Assembly: GCA_913043205.1 (NCBI GenBank)
Contig: CAJWLF010000010.1
Location: forward strand, 1 to 64,000
Reading direction: 5' to 3'
Origin: an uncultured Chloroflexota bacterium
GTDB taxonomy: Bacteria > Chloroflexota > UBA11872 > VXNJ01
DNA: 64,000 nt
Made by a program: the position numbers and the translations under genes. Every line of letters starts with the position of its first letter. The stretch's first letter is position 1. This document shows positions 1 through 8,417 of this stretch, in pieces. The notes below the pieces were generated by a model, which saw only the letters and a program-made list of their open reading frames with translations, was not told the DNA's origin and did not search any database.

Positions 1-2
1 TG

Positions 3-365
3 CACGGCAAGAGCTTTAGGCCTGTCATTGAGGGCACAACCGACGAACATCGCGATACCATCATGGTAGGTTATGACGGATCAGACATACGCTGCATACG
101 CAACAAGGAATGGAGCCTGATACTTAATCCGGCAGAAAAGCATCCCGAGCTATTTAACTTACAAACTGACCCTGCAGAACAGCACAACGTTGCTAGCCAA
201 AACCCTGATTTAGTAGCAAGTCTGCGTGATCAGTTTGGGCCTATTTACTATCTGAAAAGTCGTGTGCGAGAATCATCTCGACACTCGATGGAAGGTCGTG
301 GAGGATCTGCTAACCTGAGAGACCCTAAGCCCATGCCTCCTCCCAACACAGACACCGGTAATTAA
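3..365 (+). CDS. sulfatase, C-terminal fragment (cut by left edge)
   Basis: The reading frame is open from the window edge, so this is the 3' end of a longer gene (about 120 residues visible). The visible part has the typical sulfatase C-terminal layout: a stretch predicting a strand pair (GSDIRCIRNKEWSLI) followed by ELFNLQTDPAEQHNVA, the usual 'ELYDLxxDPxExxNLA' motif, and a short Pro/Arg-rich tail. The catalytic N-terminal half with the Cys/Ser-x-Pro-x-Arg motif lies outside the window, so activity cannot be judged. Five more sulfatase-family genes follow within 11 kb, which supports the family call. Confidence 0.8.
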   Translation, partial: HGKSFRPVIEGTTDEHRDTIMVGYDGSDIRCIRNKEWSLILNPAEKHPELFNLQTDPAEQHNVASQNPDLVASLRDQFGPIYYLKSRVRESSRHSMEGRGGSANLRDPKPMPPPNTDTGN

Positions 366-480
366 ATTTGTACTTAAGCAAACCTAAGGACTTAGTCTAG
401 TTGTTAGTCTTTAGTAACGATGATATTCACACATTTACCTATAAGTCAGTGGACTACGTGAAATTTAAAAGGCTTTCCAG

Positions 481-1491
481 ATGATTTCATATGAATTCGG
501 CGCTGATGGACTGTCAAGCCTGACAATGAAAGAAGCACTTAAACCGATACCTATGGCCAATGAAGTGGTTGTGTCCGTTAAAGCTATGAGCATTAATTAC
601 CGAGATCTTATGATCATCAAAACCGCTGAGTCGAGGGGAGTTGATCTTCCCGCCGTCCCAGTCAGCGATGGCTCGGGAGTAGTGGTTGAAGTGGGAGCAG
701 AGGTAAACAATGTTTCCATCGGCGACTCTGTAATGACACATTTCATACCCGGTTGGGTAAATGGCCCTTACGATCCTAGCTACGCCAAGACCACGTTAGG
801 AACACCAGGTGCCGGCCTGGCAACTGAACTAGCGGCCTTACCGTCTAATAGCGTTGTGCCAATCCCTGCAGGTTACGATTTCATGCAGGCATCCACATTG
901 CCAATTGCCGGCCTCACTGCCTGGAGCTCATTGATCACTGAAGGGAATTTGCAGCGTGAGGGAATCGTTTTAATTCTAGGAACAGGGGGGGTCTCCATAT
1001 TTGCACTTCAAATAGCCAAAGCTTTCGGTGCCAAGACCATCGTACTCAGCAAAAGTAATGCGAAGTTAGCCAAGGCCACTCAACTTGGGGCAGATTACGT
1101 GCACAACTATGCCGAACAACCGAATTGGGATGAAGCCGTTATGGATATCACCCATGGGCAAGGAGTCGATGTAGTAGTGGAAGCAGCCGGAATCGGCACG
1201 TTATCACGATCTCTGAATTCGGTACGAGGAGAGGGAGTAGTATCTTTGTTTGGCGTGCTAACCGGCTTAGAAGGCGATGTATCACTATGGCCGTTTATCC
1301 GTAAAAGAGCCCGACTCGCCGGTATTTTTGTCGATTCGCGTAATGCTTATATGGACTTCGTCACGTTCATTGAAAAACACAGTTTAACTCCAATCATCGA
1401 TAGCACTTTCGAATTCAATCAGCTTAAAGAGGCATTTGCACGGATGCAGTCAGCTGAACATTTCGGAAAGATCGTGATTAAAGGTAAATAG
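481..1491 (+). CDS. MDR-family NAD(P)-dependent alcohol dehydrogenase / quinone oxidoreductase-like
   Basis: A 336-residue medium-chain dehydrogenase/reductase. The N-terminal GroES-like domain carries NYRDL (39-43), where zinc enzymes would have Cys-x-Thr/Ser-Asp, and no structural-zinc Cys lobe is visible. It is therefore probably a zinc-independent MDR of the quinone-oxidoreductase/acyl-reductase type. The Rossmann domain has the GTGGVS nucleotide loop at 167-172 and a VVVEAAG segment near 233. It lies between the truncated sulfatase and the sulfatase pair on the same strand, so a role in oxidising or reducing a released sugar or alcohol is plausible. The substrate cannot be told from sequence. 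Confidence 0.85.
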   Translation: MISYEFGADGLSSLTMKEALKPIPMANEVVVSVKAMSINYRDLMIIKTAESRGVDLPAVPVSDGSGVVVEVGAEVNNVSIGDSVMTHFIPGWVNGPYDPSYAKTTLGTPGAGLATELAALPSNSVVPIPAGYDFMQASTLPIAGLTAWSSLITEGNLQREGIVLILGTGGVSIFALQIAKAFGAKTIVLSKSNAKLAKATQLGADYVHNYAEQPNWDEAVMDITHGQGVDVVVEAAGIGTLSRSLNSVRGEGVVSLFGVLTGLEGDVSLWPFIRKRARLAGIFVDSRNAYMDFVTFIEKHSLTPIIDSTFEFNQLKEAFARMQSAEHFGKIVIKGK

Positions 1492-1600
1492 ACATCAATG
1501 ATTCACCATTCGACATGTATAAAGAAAGACTCATAAAATCAATCACCAAAGAGCATGGGTCCCTATCACAACCCATAAATCACGATCCCACGTATCTGTA

Positions 1601-1606
1601 GGAGGA
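1601..1606 (+). promoter_or_regulatory. Shine-Dalgarno site fixing a GTG start
   Basis: GGAGGA lies 5 nt before the GTG at 1612. The next in-frame ATG at 1624 would be 17 nt away, too far, so GTG is the better start for the sulfatase homologue. Confidence 0.7.
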
Positions 1607-1611
1607 ACATT

Positions 1612-3108
1612 GTGGAAAAACCCATGAACATAGTTGTAATAATGAATGATACGTGGCGCTATGACCACGTTGGAGCACACGGTAACGACTGGATACACAC
1701 TCCTGTTTTGGATCAATTCGCCGAAGAATCAACAGTTTTTGAGCGGCAATATTGTGGCTCCTTTGCAACCATTCCAATTCGCCACGACATATGGAAAGGT
1801 AGATTTGGAAATCCGATCCACGATTGGGGACCTCTTGACTGGGAATCACTTACGCTGCCCGAAGTACTAAGAAAAAGTGGTTACGTCACAATGTTAATTC
1901 ACGACACTCCACACCTAATTAACTATGGATACGGTTTTGATCGTCCATTTCATGCTTGGGACATGATACGGGGCAATGAAGTCGACAGAATGCGAACTGA
2001 TCACTTCAAGGAATGGAAGTTAGATGGCTTCGACAAATTTCGGAGCGCTGAAATGATGGCACTTTACCACCGCCAAACAAAAGACTGGCAGCTAGAAGAA
2101 GATTGCTGGGCACCGCAAGTAATGGACGCCACTTGTAAATGGTTAGAGCGTAATTCAGATCATGAAAAGTTTTTTCTTTGGGTGGACTCATTTGACCCTC
2201 ATGAGCCTTGGGATCCGCCTCAACATTATGTGGATCTTTATGATAAGGATTACGATGGATTATCTGTGTTCTGGCCGAGGTACGACAGGACTGAAAACTT
2301 CCTTACTCCACGAGAACAAGAACATGTTGCGAATTTATTTGCTGCCGAATGCACCATGTGTGACCGCCATATAGGCAGAGTTCTAGACACTATCGACAGG
2401 CAAGGGCTCCGCGACAACACCATCGTAATAATTATGTCTGACCACGGGCACTATTTGGGAGACCACGGGCTTCAAAGTAAATCCGGACCTCTGTATGAAG
2501 AGGTGTCTAGACAAATAATGATGGTCCGTCATCCGGACGGTATAGGAGCAGGAAAACGTGTTCAAGCCTTAGTGCAACCTGCTGACATTGCACCTTCATT
2601 ACTCGAGTTAAGCCAAGTAGCCACCCCTAAAGACATGGATATCCAAGGACGATCCTGGGCCTCATTATTGAAAAAAGACAATACTAACTTTCGGACGGCA
2701 GCAGTATCAGCTACGTACCCAACATACAGCCCGACAACAGGGTTTATAAAAGATGAGGATTCGAACACTTCACGGTGGTCTGACCAAGGCTGGACGTCGA
2801 TGACTGTTACAGGTCAACGATACACATTGATGGACTTTCCAGAACGAGACCGATGGTTGTTATTTGATCGAAAGACCGACCCCGCGATGGAAAACAACAT
2901 AGTTAAAGACCTGCCTGAAGAAGCTGAAATCCTACATGCTGAGCTAATAAAATTTTTGCAAGCTAACAAAGCGCCGCAGTGGATGGTACAACTATGGTCC
3001 GACGGGCCGGAGGGAATTACTGCGCCCGAACCCAGCGAATTCTGGAAAAATGTTCGTAAACGAGGCAAACCTCACGCAAATCCGCTTTGGGGAAACATAA
3101 AGGGTTAG
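1612..3108 (+). CDS. sulfatase-family hydrolase with Thr in the formylglycine position
   Basis: A 498-residue alkaline-phosphatase-superfamily protein with no signal peptide, so probably cytoplasmic. Metal-site features are visible: MNDTWRYDH (11-19), DPHEPW (195-200), MSDHG (276-280) and a Lys at 290. The catalytic motif that reads C-x-P-x-R in sulfatases reads T53-I-P-I-R57 here. No Cys or Ser is available there for conversion to formylglycine. Known superfamily members with a Thr nucleophile are phosphodiesterases and phosphomutases, so the enzyme may cleave phosphate or phosphonate esters, or may be inactive. The next gene is a close paralogue with the same substitution. GTG start is chosen from the strong upstream Shine-Dalgarno site. 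Confidence 0.85.
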   Translation: MEKPMNIVVIMNDTWRYDHVGAHGNDWIHTPVLDQFAEESTVFERQYCGSFATIPIRHDIWKGRFGNPIHDWGPLDWESLTLPEVLRKSGYVTMLIHDTPHLINYGYGFDRPFHAWDMIRGNEVDRMRTDHFKEWKLDGFDKFRSAEMMALYHRQTKDWQLEEDCWAPQVMDATCKWLERNSDHEKFFLWVDSFDPHEPWDPPQHYVDLYDKDYDGLSVFWPRYDRTENFLTPREQEHVANLFAAECTMCDRHIGRVLDTIDRQGLRDNTIVIIMSDHGHYLGDHGLQSKSGPLYEEVSRQIMMVRHPDGIGAGKRVQALVQPADIAPSLLELSQVATPKDMDIQGRSWASLLKKDNTNFRTAAVSATYPTYSPTTGFIKDEDSNTSRWSDQGWTSMTVTGQRYTLMDFPERDRWLLFDRKTDPAMENNIVKDLPEEAEILHAELIKFLQANKAPQWMVQLWSDGPEGITAPEPSEFWKNVRKRGKPHANPLWGNIKG

Positions 3109-3160
3109 AGTCATATCCACAACAATTCAAATTCACCAGCCGATACAAGGTATTGATTAA

Positions 3161-4684
3161 ATGAACGTAGTACTCATAATGAATGACACTCTCAGATATG
3201 ACCACCTGGGTGCAAATGGTAACCAGTGGATCCATACCCCGGTTCTAGACCAATTCGCCAGTGAGAGCGCCGTATTCGACCGACACTATTTGGCATCATT
3301 TCCAACAGTGCCGAATCGCCACGAAATGATGAAGGGCCGCTACGGCTCACCTTTTCAGCAATGGGGACCATTACAATGGGACGTAAAAACCCTCCCTGAG
3401 GTGCTTCGAGAAAATGGATACGTAACCATGTTTATCCATGACACTCCTCATTTAATGAATTACGGCTACGGATTTGACCGGCCTTTTCATGCTTGGGAAA
3501 TGATACGAGGTAATGAGTCCGACCGCAGCAAAACCGATTATTTTGATGAAATATATATACCTAACCCGGACCAACAACAGCCTCCCGATCGAATATCCTC
3601 CTACCATCGCCACCATGAACCAAAGCTTAACGAGGAGGACAAATTTGCACCACGTGTGATGTCGGCCGCATGCAAATGGCTTGAAAGAAACGCAGGGCAT
3701 GAAAACTTCTTTCTGTGGATAGATTCATTTGACCCGCACGAGCCATGGGATCCACCTCGGCATTATGTCGATCTTTACAGTCCTAACTGGGAAGGCGCAG
3801 ACCTGCGTTGGCCGAGCTTAGGGCCTGTAAATGACCGCTATAACGAATCAGAGTTGAACCATATAAGAGGCCTGTATGCGGGCGAAGTAACAATGGTCGA
3901 CAAATCTATTGGCCAAGTCTTGGACACAATAGACACGCTAGGACTCCGAGACAATACGATCGTATTAATATGTTCCGACCATGGATTTGGACTGGGCGAA
4001 ACTGGTTTTCTAGGTAAGCGTCCATTTTACTGTGATACTCTCCACACAGTAATGATGGTAAGACATCCTAGTGGCCTAGGATCCTCTACCCGTATTCCCG
4101 GTCTTACCCAACATCCAGACTTCACCCCTTCGATCATGGAACTACTTAACATTGATGTACCGGAAGAAATGGATATTCAAGGCAAATCATGGGTACCATT
4201 GCTAGAAGGTACAGAAGACAACATACGGAATGCGACTTTTTCTGGAACATACCCTTTCGTTGTGCCTGAAAATCACCCTATATCTGCTTACATCGGATTC
4301 GAAGGGTGGAGCCCGATAACAGTCATTACAGAGGATTGGTGGCTAATTGACCAGCCCGGAAATAGCTCAAAACAACTTTTTGATGCTCGTAAAGATCCAC
4401 TCCAACAACACAATCTTATTGAACAATATCCCGATATAGCGGAAAAGCTTAGGGTTAAATTGATCAATTTCTTGAAGGAGACTCGTTCCCCAGACTGGTT
4501 AATACAACTATGGCAAGGGGACCCCAGTGCTGCAAATGCAAATCAGGGAGATGGAACAGCGTTCTTCTCGAACCCAAACGTATTTACAAAAGGTAGACCC
4601 GCGGCGAATCCACTAATAGGAAACATCAAATACCCGGAAGGATACAACCCATTGTCCTTGGCTGAACAATTAGATAAGAAGTAA
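3161..4684 (+). CDS. sulfatase-family hydrolase, tandem paralogue with Thr in the formylglycine position
   Basis: A 507-residue paralogue of the preceding gene; long stretches are near-identical (HDTPHLxNYGYGFDRPFHAW, DSFDPHEPWDPPxHYVDLY). The nucleophile motif is T49-V-P-N-R53, again without Cys or Ser. N8-D9 and the CSDHG motif near 275 preserve the metal site, and GKRPFYCDTLHTVMM follows where the paralogue has SKSGPLYEEVSRQIMM. The C-terminal tail is about ten residues longer, ending in Lys-Lys. The gene starts 52 nt after its paralogue on the same strand, so a tandem duplication inside one operon is likely. A weak AAGG lies 10 nt before the ATG. Confidence 0.85.
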   Translation: MNVVLIMNDTLRYDHLGANGNQWIHTPVLDQFASESAVFDRHYLASFPTVPNRHEMMKGRYGSPFQQWGPLQWDVKTLPEVLRENGYVTMFIHDTPHLMNYGYGFDRPFHAWEMIRGNESDRSKTDYFDEIYIPNPDQQQPPDRISSYHRHHEPKLNEEDKFAPRVMSAACKWLERNAGHENFFLWIDSFDPHEPWDPPRHYVDLYSPNWEGADLRWPSLGPVNDRYNESELNHIRGLYAGEVTMVDKSIGQVLDTIDTLGLRDNTIVLICSDHGFGLGETGFLGKRPFYCDTLHTVMMVRHPSGLGSSTRIPGLTQHPDFTPSIMELLNIDVPEEMDIQGKSWVPLLEGTEDNIRNATFSGTYPFVVPENHPISAYIGFEGWSPITVITEDWWLIDQPGNSSKQLFDARKDPLQQHNLIEQYPDIAEKLRVKLINFLKETRSPDWLIQLWQGDPSAANANQGDGTAFFSNPNVFTKGRPAANPLIGNIKYPEGYNPLSLAEQLDKK

Positions 4685-4720
4685 TGAGACTACTCATATG
4701 AACGAACTCCACTTTCGACG

Positions 4721-5878
4721 GTGAAAATATCCAAGATTGAGACATTACGGCTAAAAGAGTCAGACGAACCTGTCCCGGCTGGATCCAGAGAGTCTTGGGA
4801 CACCATTACCCGCCGCGGCTCACAAATGGACAGATACAAGACTTGGTATCAAGAGAAATCAGATTGGGCAGCACAATCAGGTAACGTTTGGATTTCAATA
4901 ACTGCCGAAGATGGCACGCGTGGACTAGGATTCGCTCCCAACGCCGACGTCACAGCTACTATTATCGAAACCCATTTGTCTAAGCTAGTGTTGGAACGAG
5001 ATCCGCTCAGTACGGAAGCCATAAGCGACATTATGTGGAGAGCAAGCGCAGGATTAATTGGAGGATCGACAGCACGAGCAATTAGTGGAATAGATGCCGC
5101 TCTATGGGATTTAAAAGGCAACCTATTGCAAGAACCTGTATACAAACTACTGGGCGGCCCCGCAAGAGATTATGTCAAGTGCTACGCCACAAGTGACGAC
5201 TTGGATTGGTCTCAAGAACTAGGGTTTCAAAGATTCAAAATGAGCTGTCCATGGTCCGCTGAGGACGGCGAACAGGGGCTTCAGGCAATGGAACAAAAAT
5301 TTACCAATGCCAGAACTATAGTGGGGGGCCAAGCCGACATAGCATTCAATCCAGTCATGTCGTTTGATTTGGAATATGCAGTCAAGGTAGCAGAACGACT
5401 GCGTCCATTCAACCTACGCTGGCTCGAAGAAATGCTCCCTCCGGAAGATTATGAAGGTCATGCAGAACTTCGAAAAAGAGCACCTTATGCAGTACTCGCA
5501 ACAGGGGAAGACCATCATCGTGCCAACCAATTCATGAGATTAGCGTCAAGACGCATGGTAGATATTCTTCAGCCCGATGTACAGTGGTGCGGGGGAATAA
5601 CTGAACTAGTAAAAATATGTCACATAGCAGAAGCAACAGGGCTGCGGGTCAATCCACATTTCGGAGCCAATACCCCAATGGGATTACATGCATGTCTAGC
5701 CCTTCCCGCAATTGAAGGAGCTGAATATTGGTTAGGCACCGCGCCAGGAATACCAATAAGATTTAATAACAAGATTCCAGGACATGTTAATCCTAAAAAC
5801 GGCATCGCAGCCCCACCAGACAGACCAGGACTAGGGTTTGAAATCGAAGATGATCAACTAACACCATATTTCCAATGA
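4721..5878 (+). CDS. enolase-superfamily sugar-acid dehydratase, L-rhamnonate dehydratase-like
   Basis: A 385-residue mandelate racemase/muconate lactonizing-type protein. The C-terminal half resembles L-rhamnonate dehydratase: WCGGITELVKI (289-299), the metal-ligand Glu residues in WLEEMLPP (E236) and ATGED (E263), the general-base His in VNPHFG (H313), and a DRPGLGFEI tail. The first metal ligand, normally Asp in the LMLD segment, is Asn (N210) by alignment from memory. If real, Mg2+ binding or specificity may differ. It starts with GTG, has no obvious Shine-Dalgarno, and lies 36 nt after a sulfatase homologue and 28 nt before another. This suggests a shared sugar-acid degradation operon. 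Confidence 0.85.
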   Translation: MKISKIETLRLKESDEPVPAGSRESWDTITRRGSQMDRYKTWYQEKSDWAAQSGNVWISITAEDGTRGLGFAPNADVTATIIETHLSKLVLERDPLSTEAISDIMWRASAGLIGGSTARAISGIDAALWDLKGNLLQEPVYKLLGGPARDYVKCYATSDDLDWSQELGFQRFKMSCPWSAEDGEQGLQAMEQKFTNARTIVGGQADIAFNPVMSFDLEYAVKVAERLRPFNLRWLEEMLPPEDYEGHAELRKRAPYAVLATGEDHHRANQFMRLASRRMVDILQPDVQWCGGITELVKICHIAEATGLRVNPHFGANTPMGLHACLALPAIEGAEYWLGTAPGIPIRFNNKIPGHVNPKNGIAAPPDRPGLGFEIEDDQLTPYFQ

Positions 5879-5906
5879 TCACATCTGATAACCAAAGGAG
5901 CTCGGC

Positions 5907-7379
5907 ATGAGAATTCTCTACATAGACATCGATTCCCTACGTCCCAACCATCTTGGTTGCTATGGATATTCACGTCCGACCTCGCCCGTCGTAGACTCCA
6001 TAGCTGCTGACGGAGTTTTGCTCACACACTGCTACGCTTCTGACAACCCCTGCAATCCCAGCCGTGCATCCCTTTTTTCAGCTAGATTTGGAATTCTAAA
6101 TGGGGTAGTTGCTCACGATGGTCCAGGACAAAACATGTCATATGCAGGTGAAGGTCATTGGCATGATCCTGATGCCCCTATGTGGATGCGCTCATTGCAG
6201 CAACACGGATGGAACACAGTCTCATTTTCTGGGTTCGCACAAAGGCATTTGTCTTGGTGGTTCACTGCCGGATTCACCGAATTCCACGGAAACAAGCTAC
6301 CCGGTGGGCTAGAAAACGCAGAAGATGTAAATGCGCATGCAGAGCCATGGCTGATGGATCATGCACAGGAAGATAATTGGTTCTTACACCTAAACTATTG
6401 GGATGTTCATCATCCTTATCGTGCGCCAGACCAATATTGGGAGGAAATGCAACGCCATGGCGAAGGCCTAGCATTTCCCGATGATGACAAAATTAGATCT
6501 GACTATGAACAATACTATGGAGTGCGAACAGCTAGAGATTGGGGGCCGGCAGAATTCAACCCTGAATATTACGAGAATTTTCCACGTATGCTTGATTCAA
6601 TTCGAAACCGTGAAGATTTCCAAGTATTTGTTGACGGCGCCGATGCCGGAATGCGCTATGTTGACGATTGTATTGGCAGATTGCTAGAGCTACTAGAAGA
6701 CAAGGGAGTCTTGAAAGAAACGGCAATAATAATTTCTTCTGATCACGGCGAGTCAGTAGGAGAACAAGGGATGTACTGGGAACACGGCAACGCCAGCGAA
6801 GGCACTGCTCACGTGCCTTTAATTATACGTTGGCCTGGAGTCACAGACGCCAACAAAGGAGGTAGTCTTACGGGGATGCAATATCATTTAGACCTACCTC
6901 CTACGGTAGCAGATCTATTAGGTTACGATATTCCAAAGGGGTGGAGCGGCGAAAGCTTCGCCAACGCTCTACGCGGTCAAGAGTGGCCGGGAAGAGACCA
7001 CCTCATTTGGGGCACCGGGATTTGGTCTTTCCAGAGAGCAGTTAGAACACGAAGTCACTTATTCATCCGCACATTGCATTCAGGTATATACAATCTGGAA
7101 CCGCTTAGTCTTTTTGACATGACATCCGACCCTAACCAAACTCACAACCTGATTACCGAACAACCGGAAGTGGCCGCCACCCATGACCACCTGCTATCAA
7201 ACTGGTGGCACAGTTACTGCTCTGGCCCGAACAGCGTAAGAGATCCATTCCAAACACAAAACGACACTACTCCCGACATATACTGCTCGTTAGAACGTTA
7301 TCTATCATATCTGGAACGTCATGACCGACCTGAACAAGCCAACGATTTGAGAGCTAGACGGGGTGTACAACTAAGCTAA
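5907..7379 (+). CDS. sulfatase (type I, canonical CNPSR motif)
   Basis: A 490-residue sulfatase. The maturation motif C49-N-P-S-R53 is intact, so the Cys can be converted to formylglycine by a maturase that is not in this window. Metal-site features are IDIDSLRPNHLGCYG at the N-terminus and SSDHGESVGEQGMYWEHG near 277-294. There is no signal peptide, so the enzyme probably acts in the cytoplasm on imported substrate. AAAGGAG sits 6 nt before the ATG. It is the last gene of the plus-strand catabolic run and is followed by a structured intergenic stretch. Its closest relative here is the minus-strand sulfatase ending at 8418, with the same IDIDS/PxHLGCYGY opening. Confidence 0.9.
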   Translation: MRILYIDIDSLRPNHLGCYGYSRPTSPVVDSIAADGVLLTHCYASDNPCNPSRASLFSARFGILNGVVAHDGPGQNMSYAGEGHWHDPDAPMWMRSLQQHGWNTVSFSGFAQRHLSWWFTAGFTEFHGNKLPGGLENAEDVNAHAEPWLMDHAQEDNWFLHLNYWDVHHPYRAPDQYWEEMQRHGEGLAFPDDDKIRSDYEQYYGVRTARDWGPAEFNPEYYENFPRMLDSIRNREDFQVFVDGADAGMRYVDDCIGRLLELLEDKGVLKETAIIISSDHGESVGEQGMYWEHGNASEGTAHVPLIIRWPGVTDANKGGSLTGMQYHLDLPPTVADLLGYDIPKGWSGESFANALRGQEWPGRDHLIWGTGIWSFQRAVRTRSHLFIRTLHSGIYNLEPLSLFDMTSDPNQTHNLITEQPEVAATHDHLLSNWWHSYCSGPNSVRDPFQTQNDTTPDIYCSLERYLSYLERHDRPEQANDLRARRGVQLS

Positions 7380-7459
7380 AGCGAGGAAGCCGCACAATGT
7401 GGTCGCAATGCGGAATTATTTGGGAGCATTACCAACACATGCTCATTATCCTCGTTAGC
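7375..7459 (+). other. predicted three-way-junction RNA/DNA structure after the sulfatase gene
   Basis: An outer stem pairs GCTAA-AG-CGAGGA (7375-7387, overlapping the stop codon) with TCCTCGTTAGC (7449-7459), 11 pairs with a 2-nt bulge. It encloses two hairpins: CCGCA/TGCGG (7390-7394 with 7409-7413) and GAGCAT/ATGCTC (7424-7429 with 7439-7444). No U-run follows, so it is not a standard intrinsic terminator. It may protect the mRNA 3' end or be a small structured RNA. The remaining bases up to 7553 hold nothing I recognise. Confidence 0.35.
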
Positions 7460-7553
7460 GATGGACTACCCATAGGCGAAATCTTGCCTGGCACATCGAA
7501 GATGACAGATACATAGACAGGGATTAGTAGAAACTAAACAAAACATCTTTTTG

Positions 7554-8309
7554 CTAAGCCCCTCCTACAGTAGACCAGCCGCCATCAATTGAAAGGCAAT
7601 GCCCTGTCACTCCGGAAGATCTGTCAGAGGCAAGGTAAAGACAAGCCTGAGCCACTTCTTTCGTATTGATGAGCCTGCGAGCGGGGACTTCAGTGATCTG
7701 AGCAGCGATATCTTCTTCATCCCTAGTACCCTTAAATAACGGAGTCTCTGCATATCCTGGAGCAACCGAATTGACGCGGACTCCACTTTCAGCCCATTCG
7801 ACAGCTAATACATTGGAAATCATCACGACAGCCGCCTTAGTAGTGCAATAGGCAACACGATTACGAACGGCCCGTAATCCATACATAGACGCAATATTAA
7901 TCACCGAACCACTGCCTTTTTGCAACATGTGTCTACCTGCAGCACGGGCGCCAAAAAAAACAGCACTCTGGTTGATTCCAATCACTTTATGCCACGCATC
8001 TGCAGATAGCTCCGTAGCAGACCCTGGCCCTCCTATCCCTGCATTCCCTACCCATATATCGATCTTGCCAAAATCCTCAGGAATCATATCAACAAAACTG
8101 GTAAGATCGTCTTCGGCCGCAACATCAAATACCGAAGTCGTGACTTTGCGCCCTTTATTTCGGACCAAATTGGCAGTATCAGCTAATCCATCCTCATCGA
8201 TATCACAAAGAGACAAATCTGCGCCTTCGTCGGCAAACAGCAAGGCCATCTCTTTACCAAACCCAGAGCCCGCCCCAGTTATACCAGCTACCTTACCTGC
8301 TAAATCCAT
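7554..8309 (-). CDS. SDR-family NAD(P)-dependent oxidoreductase
   Basis: A 251-residue classical short-chain dehydrogenase. The sequence shows the TGAGSGFG cofactor loop (11-18), CDIDED after the second strand (an acidic residue that favours NAD over NADP), NAG (89-91), the catalytic Asn113, Ser141 in NIASMYG, and Y154-C-T-T-K158. GGWSTVGGA forms the usual SDR C-terminus. ATG start with GGGGAG a few bases upstream. It lies just downstream of two sulfatases on the same strand and may oxidise a desulfated sugar or alcohol, as is common for SDRs in sugar-acid pathways. The substrate is not deducible. Confidence 0.88.
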   Translation of the reverse strand: MDLAGKVAGITGAGSGFGKEMALLFADEGADLSLCDIDEDGLADTANLVRNKGRKVTTSVFDVAAEDDLTSFVDMIPEDFGKIDIWVGNAGIGGPGSATELSADAWHKVIGINQSAVFFGARAAGRHMLQKGSGSVINIASMYGLRAVRNRVAYCTTKAAVVMISNVLAVEWAESGVRVNSVAPGYAETPLFKGTRDEEDIAAQITEVPARRLINTKEVAQACLYLASDRSSGVTGHCLSIDGGWSTVGGA

Positions 8310-8417
8310 AATCTCCCCATATCAATACTGTTTTACACTGATCTTCTAGTCCATAGATGCGACAATCCCAGTGGGTTTTCTTAATACGATACGATGAAGT
8401 GCCCCATTGCCAAATAG

